A DNA stretch of 64,000 bases from Actinomycetes bacterium (GCA_021791845.1 JAJYVT010000005.1:1-64000); one strand, 5' to 3'. Positions 49,832-60,454 are shown, numbered from the stretch's first letter. Notes: generated by a model from the letters alone, not told the origin. Numbers and translations are program-made.

Positions 49832-50911
49832 ATGCGCGGGGCACTGGCCGCCACGAGCGGCAACGACACCGTCGAGATCGTCGACGACCTCACCGTGGAC
49901 GAACCGGGCGAGGGCGAGGTCCAGGTGGGCATCCGGGCCGCCGGGATCTGCCATTCGGACCTGTCGGCCATGAACGGCACCATCCTGCAGCGGTTCCCCT
50001 TCGTCCCGGGCCACGAGGGCGCGGGGGAGGTCACGGCCGTGGGCCCCGGGGTCTCGGGCGTGGCCGAGGGTGACCACGTGATCGTGGCGTGGACCCCGCC
50101 GTGCGGCCGGTGCAAGGCGTGCCTGCGGGGGCAACCAAATCTCTGCATCGACATCTTCTTCGCCATGCAGGGCACCGCCCGGTTCCACCGGGGGGAGAGC
50201 GACATCTTCGGCTTCGCCGGCACCGGCACCTGGGCCGAGACGATGGTGCTGCCCGCCCAGGCGGTGGTGCCGATCCCCGCCGACGTGCCCTACGACGTTG
50301 CCGCGCTCATCGGTTGCGGGGTCACGACCGGCGTGGGGGCGGCAGTGAACACCGCCAAGGTGGCCGTCGGCTCGTCGGTCATGGTGCTCGGCTGCGGCGG
50401 GGTGGGCATCTCGGCCATCCAAGGTGCCCGGCTCTGCGGGGCGGCGGAGATCGTCGCCGTGGACACGGTGCCCGGCAAGCTGGACGACGCCCGGCGGTTC
50501 GGCGCCACCCACGGGTTCCATCCGGACGAGGTGCCGCAGGCCATCGCCGAGGTGACCGGGGGCGAGGGCTTCGACTACGCCTTCGAGTGCATCGGCACCG
50601 CACCGACGTTCCGCGCCGCGTGGGACGCCACCCGGCGCGGGGGCACGACCGTCATCGTCGGGGCGGGGCGGGGCGACGCCGTGCTCTCGCTCAACGGGTT
50701 CGAGCTGTTCTTCTCCGAGAAGGCGCTCCTCGGCAGCTACTACGGCAGTGCCGACGTGCGCACCGAGTTCCACCGGTTGATCCGTCTGTGGCGGTCCGGC
50801 CGGCTGGACCTGGAGGGCATGGTCACGGCCCGGCTGGACCTGGACCAGATCAACGACGGGCTGGCGGCGATGCAACGCGGCGCGGTGATCCGCCAGGTCG
50901 TGACCATCTGA
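49832..50911 (+). CDS. Zinc-dependent MDR alcohol dehydrogenase
   Basis: 359 residues. Catalytic zinc: Cys in AAGICHSDL, GHEGAGEV and Cys of LIGCGVTTG. Structural zinc: CGRCKACLRGQPNLC. The Rossmann motif VMVLGCGGVGISAIQGARL binds NAD. This arrangement matches class III/mycobacterial-type alcohol dehydrogenases. ATG 49832 is divergent from the response regulator with a 66-bp gap. Substrate unknown. Confidence 0.9.
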   Translation: MRGALAATSGNDTVEIVDDLTVDEPGEGEVQVGIRAAGICHSDLSAMNGTILQRFPFVPGHEGAGEVTAVGPGVSGVAEGDHVIVAWTPPCGRCKACLRGQPNLCIDIFFAMQGTARFHRGESDIFGFAGTGTWAETMVLPAQAVVPIPADVPYDVAALIGCGVTTGVGAAVNTAKVAVGSSVMVLGCGGVGISAIQGARLCGAAEIVAVDTVPGKLDDARRFGATHGFHPDEVPQAIAEVTGGEGFDYAFECIGTAPTFRAAWDATRRGGTTVIVGAGRGDAVLSLNGFELFFSEKALLGSYYGSADVRTEFHRLIRLWRSGRLDLEGMVTARLDLDQINDGLAAMQRGAVIRQVVTI

Positions 50912-50981
50912 CGCCGGGCCTGCCGGCGGGCGGGCACGGCGGTGGCCGCCGGCCACCGGGCGACCCCGATAGCCTGCGACC

Positions 50982-52220
50982 ATGGCCGTCGTGACGGGGG
51001 CCGCACGCGGCGGCACGATCGAGGTGCGAGGCCTCACCAAGCGGTTCGGCCGCATCACGGCCGTCGACGACCTGAGCTTCACGGTCGAGCCCGGGCGCAT
51101 CACCGGCTTCCTCGGGCCCAACGGGGCCGGCAAGACGACGACGTTGCGGATCCTCCTCGACCTCGTGGGGGCCACGTCGGGGAGCGCGACGATCGGCGGG
51201 CTCCGCTACCGCGACATGCCCGAGCCGGCCCGGTCGGTCGGCGCGGTGCTGGAGGCCACCAACTTCCACCCCTCCCGCCGGGCCCACGCCCACCTTCGGA
51301 TGATGTCGATCGCGGCGGGCATCCCCACCACCCGCGTCGAAGAGGTGCTGGGGCTCGTCGGGCTGACGGCCGACGCCAAGCGCAAGGTGGGCGGCTACTC
51401 GCTCGGCATGCGCCAGCGCCTGCAGCTGGCCGGGGCGCTCCTCGGCAACCCGGGCGTCCTCATCCTGGACGAGCCGTCCAACGGGCTGGACCCCCAGGGC
51501 ATCGCCTGGCTGCGCGACTTCCTCCGGCACCTGGCGCGGGAGGGTCGCACGATCCTCGTGTCGTCGCACCTGCTGGCCGAGATGGCCCAGACGGTCGACG
51601 ACGTCGTGATCGTCTCCCAGGGCCGCCTGCGCGTGCAGGGCCCCCTGTCGGCGCTGACCGCGCAGTCCCGCTCCGCCATGCGCGCCCGTACGCCGGAGCC
51701 ACAGCGCCTGGCCGCCGTCGCCCACCAGGCCGGGTTCGCCCCCCGGCCCCTCGGGCCCGACATGGTCCTCGTGGACGGGGCGACGCCCGAGGCGCTCGGC
51801 CCGGTCCTCGCCGCCAACCAGGTGGTGGTGTACGAGCTCGTCCAGGTGAGCCAGAACCTGGAGAAGCTCTTCCTCGAGCTGACCACATCCATGACCGACC
51901 AGTCCGCCGTCCGCATGGGGGCGCACGGGGCCGGCGTCGGGCAGCCGCCGGGACAATGGGGGCCGCCGGGGCAGCCCCCGCCGGGCTCGCCGGAACAATG
52001 GGGGCCGCCGGGGCAGCCCCCGCCGGGCTCGCCGGGACAATGGGGGCCGCCGGGGCAGCCGCCGCCGGCAGCACAGCCGGTGGCCCCAGGCCAGTGGGCA
52101 CCGCCCACCGGCGCACCGTCGCCGTGGCGACCGCCGCCCCAGGCGCAGCCGCCCCGGGCGCAGGCGCCCCAGACGCCACCACAGCCACAGCCGCCGGGCA
52201 CCGGGGAGCCGCGGCGATGA
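50982..52220 (+). CDS. ABC exporter ATPase with Pro/Gln-rich tail
   Basis: 412 residues. Residues 8-300 are a normal ABC-2 type ATPase: GPNGAGKTT, YSLGMRQRLQLAGALLGNPGVLILDEPSNGLDP. After about 312 the protein has a disordered tail with three 14-residue units QWGPPGQPPPGSP(E/G), coded by 42-bp tandem repeats, and more Pro/Gln sequence. The stop overlaps the permease start (ATGA). Confidence 0.9.
   Translation: MAVVTGAARGGTIEVRGLTKRFGRITAVDDLSFTVEPGRITGFLGPNGAGKTTTLRILLDLVGATSGSATIGGLRYRDMPEPARSVGAVLEATNFHPSRRAHAHLRMMSIAAGIPTTRVEEVLGLVGLTADAKRKVGGYSLGMRQRLQLAGALLGNPGVLILDEPSNGLDPQGIAWLRDFLRHLAREGRTILVSSHLLAEMAQTVDDVVIVSQGRLRVQGPLSALTAQSRSAMRARTPEPQRLAAVAHQAGFAPRPLGPDMVLVDGATPEALGPVLAANQVVVYELVQVSQNLEKLFLELTTSMTDQSAVRMGAHGAGVGQPPGQWGPPGQPPPGSPEQWGPPGQPPPGSPGQWGPPGQPPPAAQPVAPGQWAPPTGAPSPWRPPPQAQPPRAQAPQTPPQPQPPGTGEPRR
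51953..52078. repeat. Three tandem 42-bp units in the ABC ATPase gene
   Basis: Units beginning ACAATGGGGGCCGCCGGGGC start at 51953, 51995 and 52037; the first two are nearly identical and the third diverges at its end. They encode the QWGPPGQPPPGSP tail. Confidence 0.88.
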
Positions 52221-53014
52221 TGCGTCTCATCGAAGCCGAGCTCTTCAAGCTGCGCACCACGCCCGGGCCGTGGGTGTGCATCCTCGTCACGATGCTGTTG
52301 ACCGGGCTCGGGATCACGACGGCCTTCATCGTCGGCCACGACCACGTCGTCACCTTCACCGCCCCGACCACAACCACGGGCCTGCGCAACCTGGTCGGCG
52401 CCGGCTACGAGGCGGGGGTCGTCATGGCGCCGGTGCTCGGCGTGATCTGCATCACCACCGAGTACCGCCACCGGATCCTCACCGCCACGCTGCTGCTCGA
52501 CCCGCGCCGCCCCGAGGTCATCACGGCCAAGATCGTGGCGTCGGCACTGTGGGGCCTGCTGATGAGCGTGGCCTCGTTCGTGATGGTGGCGGCGATGGGG
52601 ATCCCCCTGCTCGTGGTCGAGGGCGGCTCGGTCTCCGCCCTGGCGCACCAGGTGGGACCGGTGGTGCCGGGCATCCTCGCCGCCTACCTCTTGCTCGCCA
52701 TCTACGGCATGGGCATCGGGACGCTCGTGCGCAACCAGATCGCCGGCGTCATCCTGGCGCTCGGCATCACCCTGGTGCTCGAGCCGATCATCGTCGCCAT
52801 CTTCGGCTCGCTCGCGCACATGGACGTGAATTTCCTGCCCTCGCGGGCCACGCAGTCGCTCGCCGGGGGGCTCCTCCCCCGCGGGGCCGGGAACGCCACC
52901 TTGACAGCCCACGTGCTCCTCAGCTGGTGGCTCGGGGCCATCGCATTGGTCGGCTGGGGACTGGGTACCGCCATCCTCGGCTACTTCCTCACGTTCAAGC
53001 GAGACGTCACCTGA
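52217..53014 (+). CDS. ABC-2 type permease
   Basis: 265 residues with six membrane helices; MRLIEAELFKLRTTPGPWVCI and VICITTEYRHRILTATLLLDPRRPEVITAKI are the usual N-terminal and coupling segments of ABC-2 permeases. ATG 52217 overlaps the ATPase stop. It pairs with the preceding ATPase; substrate unknown. Confidence 0.88.
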   Translation: MMRLIEAELFKLRTTPGPWVCILVTMLLTGLGITTAFIVGHDHVVTFTAPTTTTGLRNLVGAGYEAGVVMAPVLGVICITTEYRHRILTATLLLDPRRPEVITAKIVASALWGLLMSVASFVMVAAMGIPLLVVEGGSVSALAHQVGPVVPGILAAYLLLAIYGMGIGTLVRNQIAGVILALGITLVLEPIIVAIFGSLAHMDVNFLPSRATQSLAGGLLPRGAGNATLTAHVLLSWWLGAIALVGWGLGTAILGYFLTFKRDVT

Positions 53015-53067
53015 GACCATCCCCCCGTGCAGCCGTCGATGCCCGCTCCCGGCGCGCGGCACGACCG

Positions 53068-54120
53068 GTGACCACGCCGGCGGAGGCGCTCCCCGCCGCC
53101 GGGGCCGGCGCGGAACGGCCGCTCTCGACAGGCGGATCGCCCTCCGACCACCTCCCGGCCGGCCGGGCCCGCCGCCGCCGGTCGCCCGCCGTGTCGATGG
53201 TGCCGGCGATCCTCGAGGTCGGCTCGCGCCGGCTGCAGTACGCCGTGTCCGACAACGCCGACGCCCACGGCCCGGCCGGCCCGGGGAGCCCGCCGGTGTG
53301 GGCGGTCAACATCCACGGCTACTTCACCGGCGGTCAGATGTACTGGCGGGAGAGCGCCTGGCTCGCCGAGCGGTTCGGCTGGCGGGTGGTGAACCCCTCC
53401 CTTCCGGGCTTCGGCGGCAGCGACCCGCTCGGATGGCACGAGATCTCCATCGGGAGGCTCTCGGAGCAGGTGGTGCGCATCGTGGACCATCTGGGCGCGG
53501 GACCCGTCCTGCTGCTCGGCCACTCGATGGGGGGAGCGGTGGCTGTGCACTACGCCCACGAGCGGCCGGACGCGACGCTCGGGCTCGTCTACCGCGACGG
53601 CGTCGCCACGCCCGCCTGGCGGGACCGCAACGGCATCGTCCAGACGGCGGTGTCCACCGTCTCGCCCAACATGGCGCCGTTCGCCGACATGTTCGTCTCG
53701 TTCGTCATGGACGTGCCCGACCTCCTCATCGGGCGGGCCCTCTCGACGGTGCGGGCGCTCATCCCCGACGTGCGCCGCAACATGCGCACCGTCGGCCTCA
53801 GCTTCCCGGTTGCCGCCATGCTCATGACCGTGGACCTCCGCGCCGAGGTGACGGCGCTGGCCGAGGCCGGCCTGCCGATCCTGGGCGAGTGGGGCACCTT
53901 CGACCACATCGTCGGCCCCTCCGCGGCCGACGAGTTCGAGCGGTGCGCGTCGACCACGGTCCAGTGGGTCCCCGGGGGCCATTCCTGGATGCTGGCCCGC
54001 CCCCAGGGACAGGCCGACCTCCTCTCGCACCTCGACGTCGGCCGGCGGTTCCTGGCCGAGGTGGAGGCCCGTCACCGGTCGGCCACGACGGGTCGGCGGC
54101 GGCTCCGCAGGGTGCGCTGA
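53068..54120 (+). CDS. Alpha/beta hydrolase
   Basis: 350 residues from GTG 53068; the conserved fold begins after ATG 53197, which is the alternative start (307 residues). Nucleophile elbow GHSMGGA, oxyanion-side NIHGYFTGG, and a C-terminal GHSW with the catalytic His; an acid is probably Asp in EWGTFDHIVGP. The first 40 residues are low-complexity. Substrate unknown. It follows the ABC-2 permease by 53 bp and is convergent with the GH1-like gene. Confidence 0.85.
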   Translation: MTTPAEALPAAGAGAERPLSTGGSPSDHLPAGRARRRRSPAVSMVPAILEVGSRRLQYAVSDNADAHGPAGPGSPPVWAVNIHGYFTGGQMYWRESAWLAERFGWRVVNPSLPGFGGSDPLGWHEISIGRLSEQVVRIVDHLGAGPVLLLGHSMGGAVAVHYAHERPDATLGLVYRDGVATPAWRDRNGIVQTAVSTVSPNMAPFADMFVSFVMDVPDLLIGRALSTVRALIPDVRRNMRTVGLSFPVAAMLMTVDLRAEVTALAEAGLPILGEWGTFDHIVGPSAADEFERCASTTVQWVPGGHSWMLARPQGQADLLSHLDVGRRFLAEVEARHRSATTGRRRLRRVR

Positions 54121-54142
54121 GGCACTCTCCGGCCGCCGGCCG

Positions 54143-55714
54143 TCACCCGCCGCCGGCCGTCACCCGCCGCGCCGGGACCTGGGGGCGGGCGCCGGGCGGG
54201 GGCCCCGCCGCGCCGTCCGCTCCCGGCGCGCCGCCCCAGACCGCCGGCCGGTCACCCGCCCGCACGGCGGCGATCAGCCGGCGGAAGGTCTCGCCGGCCG
54301 GCGCGCCGGCCCCGTCCACGTCCCGCCACACCACCGTGTCGCCGGCAGGGTCCGGCGTGACCGCGAAGAGCCCGGTGTCGGCGCCGGTGCCGGCAGGGTC
54401 GACGGACCCCCCGAGGTCGCGGTAGCAGAAGCCGGCGATCGGCGTGCCGTCCCCGACGGCGTCGACGGTGGCCGCCACTGCCGCCCGCAGGTACGCAGGG
54501 CGGTCCCACCCGTCGGGTCGGACCCCGGCACCCGGCGGCATGGCCAGCCCGGCGTGGACCCACAGCGGGAGGCCCGGCGCGGCGCCGGCGAGCGTCCGGC
54601 ACCAGGCGCCGAGCCCGTCGAGGTCGGTGGGCGCGTCCCAGGGAGCCGCGGGGTGCCCGGCCTCGGTCGGCGCCACGCCGGCCATCCGGCCGAGCTGGCC
54701 GAGGGCGTCCGGGCGGGCCGACCGCGCGCTCGACCCCGGCGCCCACACCATCACCAGCCCGTCGAGCGGGGCCCTCGCCGGCCGCCCGTACACGGCGTCG
54801 AGCAGGCGGCGGGGGGAGGCCGCCACCCGGCGCTGGCGGAACCGGGCGCGCACCCCCCGACCGGTCCGCCCGTAGGGCGACCACAACGCCGCCAGCCGGC
54901 GTGCGGTCAGGTCGGCGAGGCTGGCCGGCGGGAGCTCGTCGTCGTGGAGGCGCCGGCGGTCGTCCACCCAACCGTCCAACTCGCCGCGGGCCACGCCCAG
55001 GGAGGGGGCGACCATGACGTCGACCGGGAGCCGATGCCAGTCGTAGGAGCCCGGGGCGACCATCCCCATGGTCACCACGGGATCGTCCTGGCGCTCGTGG
55101 AGGAGGTCGTAGGCGAGCACGTGGGCGGTGCAGAGGTTGTCGAGCACCGCCCACGCGTCGGCGACGGCACCCACACGGCCCGGCGGGTTGTGGCCGCCGA
55201 CCCAGCCGGCCAGCGCGCCGACGTTGGGCTGGAGCACCGTCACCCAGTGCCGGCACGATGTCCCGAAGGCGTCCACGAGGCGCGCCACGTGGTGGGCGAA
55301 GCGCTCCGGGCTGCCGGGGGTGAGCCAGAACTCGGCCCCCAACCAGGCCGGGTGCGCCAGGTCGTGCAGCGTCACCATGGGGACCATCCCGCGGTCGGCG
55401 CACCTGCTCAGCGTCCGGGCGTAGCGGTCCAGGGCCGCCTCGTCCACCACCCCGGGGGCCGGCTCCACCCGCGCCCACTCCACCGGCAGGACCAGGAGCT
55501 CGCAGCCGGCTCCGGCGGCACGCTCGACCACCTGCTCGGGCCGACGCCAGGCGTCGCCGGCCAGGCCCGGCGGGGTGGCGCGGCCCGTGCGCTCCCAGCT
55601 CCACCACTGGTTCTCCGGCTGCCCGGGGCCGTTGAACCCGCCTTCTCCCGTGGCGCAGACCACGGCGCCGAAGAGGGTGCCCGGCGGGACCAGGCCGTCC
55701 GCTGGATCCCGCAT
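54143..55714 (-). CDS. GH1-like protein lacking the catalytic glutamates
   Basis: 523 residues. Family 1 glycosidase landmarks are present: NQWWSWERTG near 36-44, VEWARVEPAPG, MVTLHDLAHPAWL (THxxxPxWL), the HWVTVLQPNVGALAGW helix and a C-terminal YLRAAVAATVDAV...IAGFCYRDLGGS. The acid/base motif NEP reads LQP (Gln162) and the nucleophile motif TENG reads WVHAG (385-389) with no Glu. In plant myrosinases the acid/base is also Gln but the nucleophile is kept; here both seem lost. It is therefore probably a carbohydrate-binding pseudoenzyme, or it uses another mechanism. Start ATG 55714. Confidence 0.78.
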   Translation of the reverse strand: MRDPADGLVPPGTLFGAVVCATGEGGFNGPGQPENQWWSWERTGRATPPGLAGDAWRRPEQVVERAAGAGCELLVLPVEWARVEPAPGVVDEAALDRYARTLSRCADRGMVPMVTLHDLAHPAWLGAEFWLTPGSPERFAHHVARLVDAFGTSCRHWVTVLQPNVGALAGWVGGHNPPGRVGAVADAWAVLDNLCTAHVLAYDLLHERQDDPVVTMGMVAPGSYDWHRLPVDVMVAPSLGVARGELDGWVDDRRRLHDDELPPASLADLTARRLAALWSPYGRTGRGVRARFRQRRVAASPRRLLDAVYGRPARAPLDGLVMVWAPGSSARSARPDALGQLGRMAGVAPTEAGHPAAPWDAPTDLDGLGAWCRTLAGAAPGLPLWVHAGLAMPPGAGVRPDGWDRPAYLRAAVAATVDAVGDGTPIAGFCYRDLGGSVDPAGTGADTGLFAVTPDPAGDTVVWRDVDGAGAPAGETFRRLIAAVRAGDRPAVWGGAPGADGAAGPPPGARPQVPARRVTAGGG

Positions 55715-55827
55715 GGCGACAGCATGGCACGCCCACCTGCGCCTTCGATGACGGCCGCCGGCCCGTGCGGGTTGGACTCCCCCTCCCGGCCCGCGGGTAG
55801 CGTCGGCCCTGACCGGGAGGAGGCGAC

Positions 55828-56601
55828 ATGGCTGACGAAGTGCTGCGCGAACGCCGGGGGCACGTGGAGATCCTCACCATCAACCGCCCCGAGGCGCGCA
55901 ACGCCATCAACGGCGCGGTGAGCACGGGGATCGCTGCGGCCCTCGACGAGCTGGCCGAGGACCCCGAGGCCTGGGTGGTGATCCTGACGGGCAGCGGCGA
56001 CAAGGCGTTCTCCGCCGGCATGGACCTGAAGGCGTTTGCCGCCGGCGAGGGGGCGACGGTCATGGGGGCGCCGGGGGGGTTCGGCGGGATCGCACGCCGG
56101 GACTTCCCCAAGCCCCTGATCGCCGCCGTCAACGGGTCGGCGCTGGCCGGGGGGCTCGAGATCGCCCTGTCGTGCGACCTCGTGGTCGCGGCCGACCACG
56201 CGGTGTTCGGCATCCCCGAGGCATCCCGGGGCCTCATCGCCGGCGCCGGGGGCCTCTTCCGCCTGCCCCGGCGGGTGCCGCTGGCCGTGGCCCTGGAGCT
56301 GGCGCTCACCGGCGACCCCATCGACGCCGACCGGGCGTTCCAGCTCGGCCTGGTGAACCGGGTCGTCCCCCGCCACCAGCTGATGGACGAGGCCCTGGTG
56401 CTGGCCGAGCGGATCGCCGGGAACGCGCCCCTCGCCGTCCGCTACTCCAAGGCGGTCATGCTCCAGTCCCTCGGCGCAGGGGACACCGAGGGGTGGCGGC
56501 TCACCGACGAGGCGGTGGGCGTCGTCTTCTCCTCCTCCGACGCCATGGAGGGGCCCGTCGCCTTCGCCGAGAAGCGCCGGCCGAACTGGCAGGGACGCTG
56601 A
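55828..56601 (+). CDS. Enoyl-CoA hydratase/isomerase (crotonase) family protein
   Basis: 257 residues, normal length. Oxyanion-hole segments AFSAGMDLKAF and AAVNGSALAGGLEIALSCDLVVAA, and the catalytic region FGIPEASRGLIAGAGGLFRLPRRV with the conserved Glu of GIPE. Likely a hydratase in acyl-CoA breakdown; specificity unknown. ATG 55828 has GGGAGGAGG 6 nt upstream. Divergent from the GH1-like gene. Confidence 0.92.
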   Translation: MADEVLRERRGHVEILTINRPEARNAINGAVSTGIAAALDELAEDPEAWVVILTGSGDKAFSAGMDLKAFAAGEGATVMGAPGGFGGIARRDFPKPLIAAVNGSALAGGLEIALSCDLVVAADHAVFGIPEASRGLIAGAGGLFRLPRRVPLAVALELALTGDPIDADRAFQLGLVNRVVPRHQLMDEALVLAERIAGNAPLAVRYSKAVMLQSLGAGDTEGWRLTDEAVGVVFSSSDAMEGPVAFAEKRRPNWQGR

Positions 56602-56718
56602 CGCCGCCGTGGGGCCGGGCGGGCGGTCCCGACCGGGCCGCCGTCCCGCCGCGCGCACGGCTGGGATAGCCTCTGGGCTGGCGGGTCGTCGACACCCGCC
56701 GAAGCAAGGAGACGGCAC

Positions 56719-56913
56719 ATGCTGGCAGACATCCTTGGACCGGACTTGCTGATCGTGCTGATCGTGGTCGTCCTCGTCCTCTTCGGGGGCGCCGCCATCC
56801 CGAAGCTCGCTCGCAACCTGGGATCGGCCAAGAACGAGTTCGAGAAGGGCATGCGCGAGGGCGGCGCCGCCAAGTCCGAGGCCGCGGCGACGGCCGACGA
56901 GGACAAGGCCTGA
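56719..56913 (+). CDS. tatA: Twin-arginine translocase subunit TatA
   Basis: 64 residues: one N-terminal helix [21 protein letters not shown], the FG hinge, an amphipathic helix [18 protein letters not shown] and a charged tail. TatA oligomers form the pore for folded proteins. AAGGAGA precedes ATG 56719. TatB/TatC are not nearby. Confidence 0.93.
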   Translation: MLADILGPDLLIVLIVVVLVLFGGAAIPKLARNLGSAKNEFEKGMREGGAAKSEAAATADEDKA

Positions 56914-57126
56914 CCTTCGACTTCGGCCGCCGCCCACGGGCGCGGCCACCCGGGGCGGGCACCGCCTCGTGCCCCCGTCACGCCCCTCGGTTCCTCGCTC
57001 CACCCGTCACTGCCGTTGCGGCCCGGCCTTTGAACTGCCCATGCGGCCTCGGCCGCCCCGGGCCGGGTGCTCGGGGACGCGCACCGCCGCGACCAGCTAC
57101 TTCGTCTTTTCCTACGGCGTTCGATA

Positions 57127-58104
57127 GTGTCCCCACCCGTGGATCCGTCGCCCACCGGCAACCCTTCCGCCACACGCACCGACGCGGCTCCGGGCGGCCC
57201 CGCCGCGGCCCCGGACGCCCCGGAGCCGGGCGCGGCCCCCGCCCGGTCGAGGCGGTCGCGATGGCTGGGCACGGCCGTGCTGGTGGCCGGCGGGCTCCTC
57301 CTGGCCGGGTGCCAGCTGCCGACCTTCGGGGAGACCAAGCCCGTCACCACCCAGGGCCAGGACGCGATCAAGCTCTGGCAGGGCTTCTTCATCGCCGGCG
57401 CCATCGTGTTCCTGATCGTCTTCGGGCTGATCACCTGGGCCGTCCTCCGCTACCGGCGGCGGTCGGACGCGATGCCCCGCCAGACCCAGTACCACACCAT
57501 CCTCGAGATCATCTACACGACCGTGCCGGTCGTGATCGTGCTGGTGCTGTTCGGTTTCACCTTCGTCACCGAGAACGAGGTGAACGCCCTGCCCACGCCC
57601 AAGATGTCGGTGACCGTCACCGGCTTCCAGTGGGGATGGCGGTTCCACTACACAACAAAGAACGTCACAGTCATCGGGGTCGAGCTGCAGGACCCGGAGA
57701 TGGTGCTGCCGGTGAACGAGCCGACCCGCATCTACCTCGAGTCGCACGACGTGATCCACGGCTTCTACGTGCCGGCGTTCGACTTCAGCCGGTACGCCCA
57801 GCCCGGGATCATCAACAAGTTCACCATCACGCCGCACACCACCGGCACCTACCGCGGCCAGTGCACGCAGTACTGCGGCCTCTACCATTCGCTCATGCGG
57901 TTCCGGGTGAAAGTGGTCTCGGACGCCGCCTTCGCCGCCTGGGTGAGCACGCACCACTCGAGCGGGCCGGCGACGTCCATCTCGACAGCCGAGAAGCAGG
58001 CCCTCACCAACTCGACACCGGGGGCGCACACACCAAACGTGCCTCCCTCGACGGTCACATCCACGGCGACGACAAACCAGACAGCAGGGAGCACAGGCCT
58101 GTGA
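57127..58104 (+). CDS. ctaC: Cytochrome c oxidase subunit II
   Basis: 325 residues from GTG 57127. A TAGTGT box at 57125-57130 could be a -10, in which case the GTG at 57139 would be a leaderless start. A lipobox LLLAGC follows a hydrophobic helix, then a second helix ([22 protein letters not shown]) and a third ([19 protein letters not shown]). The CuA site is complete: His in ESHDVIHGF, and [12 protein letters not shown] with two Cys, His and Met. The stop overlaps ctaD. Confidence 0.95.
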   Translation: MSPPVDPSPTGNPSATRTDAAPGGPAAAPDAPEPGAAPARSRRSRWLGTAVLVAGGLLLAGCQLPTFGETKPVTTQGQDAIKLWQGFFIAGAIVFLIVFGLITWAVLRYRRRSDAMPRQTQYHTILEIIYTTVPVVIVLVLFGFTFVTENEVNALPTPKMSVTVTGFQWGWRFHYTTKNVTVIGVELQDPEMVLPVNEPTRIYLESHDVIHGFYVPAFDFSRYAQPGIINKFTITPHTTGTYRGQCTQYCGLYHSLMRFRVKVVSDAAFAAWVSTHHSSGPATSISTAEKQALTNSTPGAHTPNVPPSTVTSTATTNQTAGSTGL

Positions 58105-59948
58105 CTGACGTGATCGCCCCTCCCGCCGGCGGCGGCGGCGGCGCCCTCATCCCGGGCGCGGGCACCGACCACCTGGCGCATCCGCACGAGGAGCACGGCC
58201 CCTCGGGGCTCATGAAGTGGATCACGACCACCGACCACAAGGTGATCGGTCTCAGCTACATGATCACCGCCGTCGCGCTCTTCTACATCGCCGGCCTGCT
58301 GGCGCTCGGCATCCGGGTCCAGCTCACGACACCGGCCGGCACCTTCATCTCGTTCCAGCAGTACAACCAGCTCTTCACGATGCACGGCAGCATCATGCTG
58401 TACCTGTTCGCCGGTCCCTTCGCCTTCGGCGGCCTGGCCAACTACGTGGTGCCCCTCCAGATCGGCGCCCCGGACATGGCCTTCCCCCGCCTGAACGCCC
58501 TGTCCTACTGGCTCTTCCTCGGCGGCTCCACCACGATGCTGCTCGGCTTCGCCACCTCGGGCGGCGCCGCCGACTTCGGCTGGGTCGCCTACGCGCCGCT
58601 GTCGACCTCCACCTACACGCCGGGGACCGGCGAGGACCTGTGGATCATGGCCCTGGTCCTCACCGGGTTCTCCGCCATCTTCACCGGCGTCAACCTGGTG
58701 GCCACGATCTTCTACCTGCGAGCCCCGGGCATGACCATGTTCCGCATGCCGATCTTCACCTGGAACATGCTGGTGACCGGGATCCTGATCCTGATCGCCT
58801 TCCCGGTGCTGACGGCGGCGCTCGTGATGCTGTTCGCCGACCGGCACTTCGGGACGATGATCTATGCGGTCACGGGCTGTCATACCGTCACCGGTGCGCC
58901 GGACGCCCATGCCTGCGGATCGGCGGTGCTGTGGCAGAACCTCTTCTGGTTCTTCGGCCATCCCGAGGTGTACATCCTGGCCTTGCCGTACTTCGGCATC
59001 GTGACCGAGATCTTCCCGGTCTTCTCCCGCAAGCCGGTCTTCGGCTACAAGGGGATGGTCTTCGCCACCATGTCGATCGCCGCCCTGTCCACCGGGGTGT
59101 GGGCGCACCACATGTTCACCACCGGAACGGTGCTGCTGCCGTTCTTCTCGCTGATGAGCCTGCTCATCGCCGTCCCCACCGGGATCAAGTTCTTCAACTG
59201 GATCGGCACGATGTGGCGGGGGCAGCTCGTCTACAAGACGCCGATGCTGATGTCGATCGGCTTCCTGTTCGCCTTCCTGATGGGCGGCGTCACGGGCGTC
59301 ATGCTGGCCTCACCGCCGATCGACTTCTTCGTCCACACAACGTACTTCGTGGTCGCCCACTTCCATCAGGTGCTCTTCGGCTCGGCGGTGTTCGGCGGGT
59401 TCGCCGGGCTCTACTACTGGTATCCCAAGATGTTCGGCCGGATGCTGAACGACACGCTCGGCAAGTGGCACTTCTGGCTGCTCTTCATCGGGTTCTGGGT
59501 GACGTTCATGCCCCAGTACATCCTCGGCCTGCACGGCATGCCGCGGCGCGTCGCCAGCTACCCCGCCCACCTCGGGTGGCAGTCCCTCAACATCGCGTCC
59601 ACGATCGGCGCCTTCATGATCGCCACCTCGTTCCTGTTCCTCCTGGCCAACTTCTGGGTGTCCTGGCGCTACCCCGTGCCGGCGGGCGACAACCCGTGGG
59701 ACGCCCACACGCTCGAGTGGTTCACCACCTCGCCGCCGCCGCACCACAACTACACGCACCTACCGACCATCCGGTCCGAGCGGCCCACGTGGGACTACAA
59801 CCACCCGGAGGCCCCGACCATCCGGCACGGCGGCCCGTCGGGGCCCGGGCACCCCAACGGCCACGGGCCCATCGGCTCGGGCAACGGGGGGCCGCCGGGG
59901 GGCGGTGACGGCTCCGCCGGGGCCCGGCAGGGGGTGCCGGCGTCATGA
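58101..59948 (+). CDS. ctaD: Cytochrome c oxidase subunit I
   Basis: 615 residues with twelve helices. Haem and copper ligands: MHGSIML (haem a His), the HPEVYIL motif with the His-Tyr cross-link, AHHMF and [15 protein letters not shown]. This is the A-family heme-copper oxidase that pumps protons. GTG 58101 overlaps ctaC; a Gly/Pro tail ([15 protein letters not shown]) is extra. The stop overlaps ctaF. Confidence 0.97.
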   Translation: MTDVIAPPAGGGGGALIPGAGTDHLAHPHEEHGPSGLMKWITTTDHKVIGLSYMITAVALFYIAGLLALGIRVQLTTPAGTFISFQQYNQLFTMHGSIMLYLFAGPFAFGGLANYVVPLQIGAPDMAFPRLNALSYWLFLGGSTTMLLGFATSGGAADFGWVAYAPLSTSTYTPGTGEDLWIMALVLTGFSAIFTGVNLVATIFYLRAPGMTMFRMPIFTWNMLVTGILILIAFPVLTAALVMLFADRHFGTMIYAVTGCHTVTGAPDAHACGSAVLWQNLFWFFGHPEVYILALPYFGIVTEIFPVFSRKPVFGYKGMVFATMSIAALSTGVWAHHMFTTGTVLLPFFSLMSLLIAVPTGIKFFNWIGTMWRGQLVYKTPMLMSIGFLFAFLMGGVTGVMLASPPIDFFVHTTYFVVAHFHQVLFGSAVFGGFAGLYYWYPKMFGRMLNDTLGKWHFWLLFIGFWVTFMPQYILGLHGMPRRVASYPAHLGWQSLNIASTIGAFMIATSFLFLLANFWVSWRYPVPAGDNPWDAHTLEWFTTSPPPHHNYTHLPTIRSERPTWDYNHPEAPTIRHGGPSGPGHPNGHGPIGSGNGGPPGGGDGSAGARQGVPAS

Positions 59949-60382
59949 AGATCGAGTCGACCTTCCTGATCGGCGTCGGGATCTTCTTCGGCTGCGTCGC
60001 CGCCATCTACTGGTTCTTGAGCTACGAGGACGCCGGCGGCATGATGCTGGTCGGCACCTGCCTCCTCGGACTGGTCCCCGGCAGCTACTACTTCTTCTGG
60101 CACCGCCGGTTCCGGGGGCACAAGTACTTCTTCTGGGGCAAGACCGAGCGCGTGGTGGGCACACGGCCCGAGGACCGACCGGACGCCACGATCGCTGACG
60201 GGGCGGGCGTCATCAGCTCGTTCCCCGGCGGGAGCGTGTGGCCGTTCATCCTCGGGATGGGGGCGTTCGTGCTCCTGCTCTCGTTCGTGTTCGGCGTCTG
60301 GCTGGCCATGGTCGGCGGCTCCGTCATCCTGACCGCGCTCGTCGGCGTGACGGCCGAGAGCCGGCGGGGCGGCACCCACTGA
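59945..60382 (+). CDS. ctaF: Actinobacterial cytochrome c oxidase subunit IV
   Basis: 145 residues with four hydrophobic helices and the opening [34 protein letters not shown], characteristic of the CtaF subunit of the actinobacterial aa3 oxidase. ATG 59945 overlaps ctaD. ctaE (subunit III) and the qcr genes are not in the window. Confidence 0.92.
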   Translation: MKIESTFLIGVGIFFGCVAAIYWFLSYEDAGGMMLVGTCLLGLVPGSYYFFWHRRFRGHKYFFWGKTERVVGTRPEDRPDATIADGAGVISSFPGGSVWPFILGMGAFVLLLSFVFGVWLAMVGGSVILTALVGVTAESRRGGTH

Positions 60383-60454
60383 CCCGGCGCGGCGCGGTTG
60401 CAGTCGCTGACCCGGCGCTGACCAGCCGCTGACCGGCGGCGGGTCAGCCGCGAA

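Noticed and set aside
56914-57126. Gap before ctaC examined for an RNA gene or riboswitch
   Set aside because: No paired structure with a conserved core was recognised; it more likely holds only the ctaC promoter.
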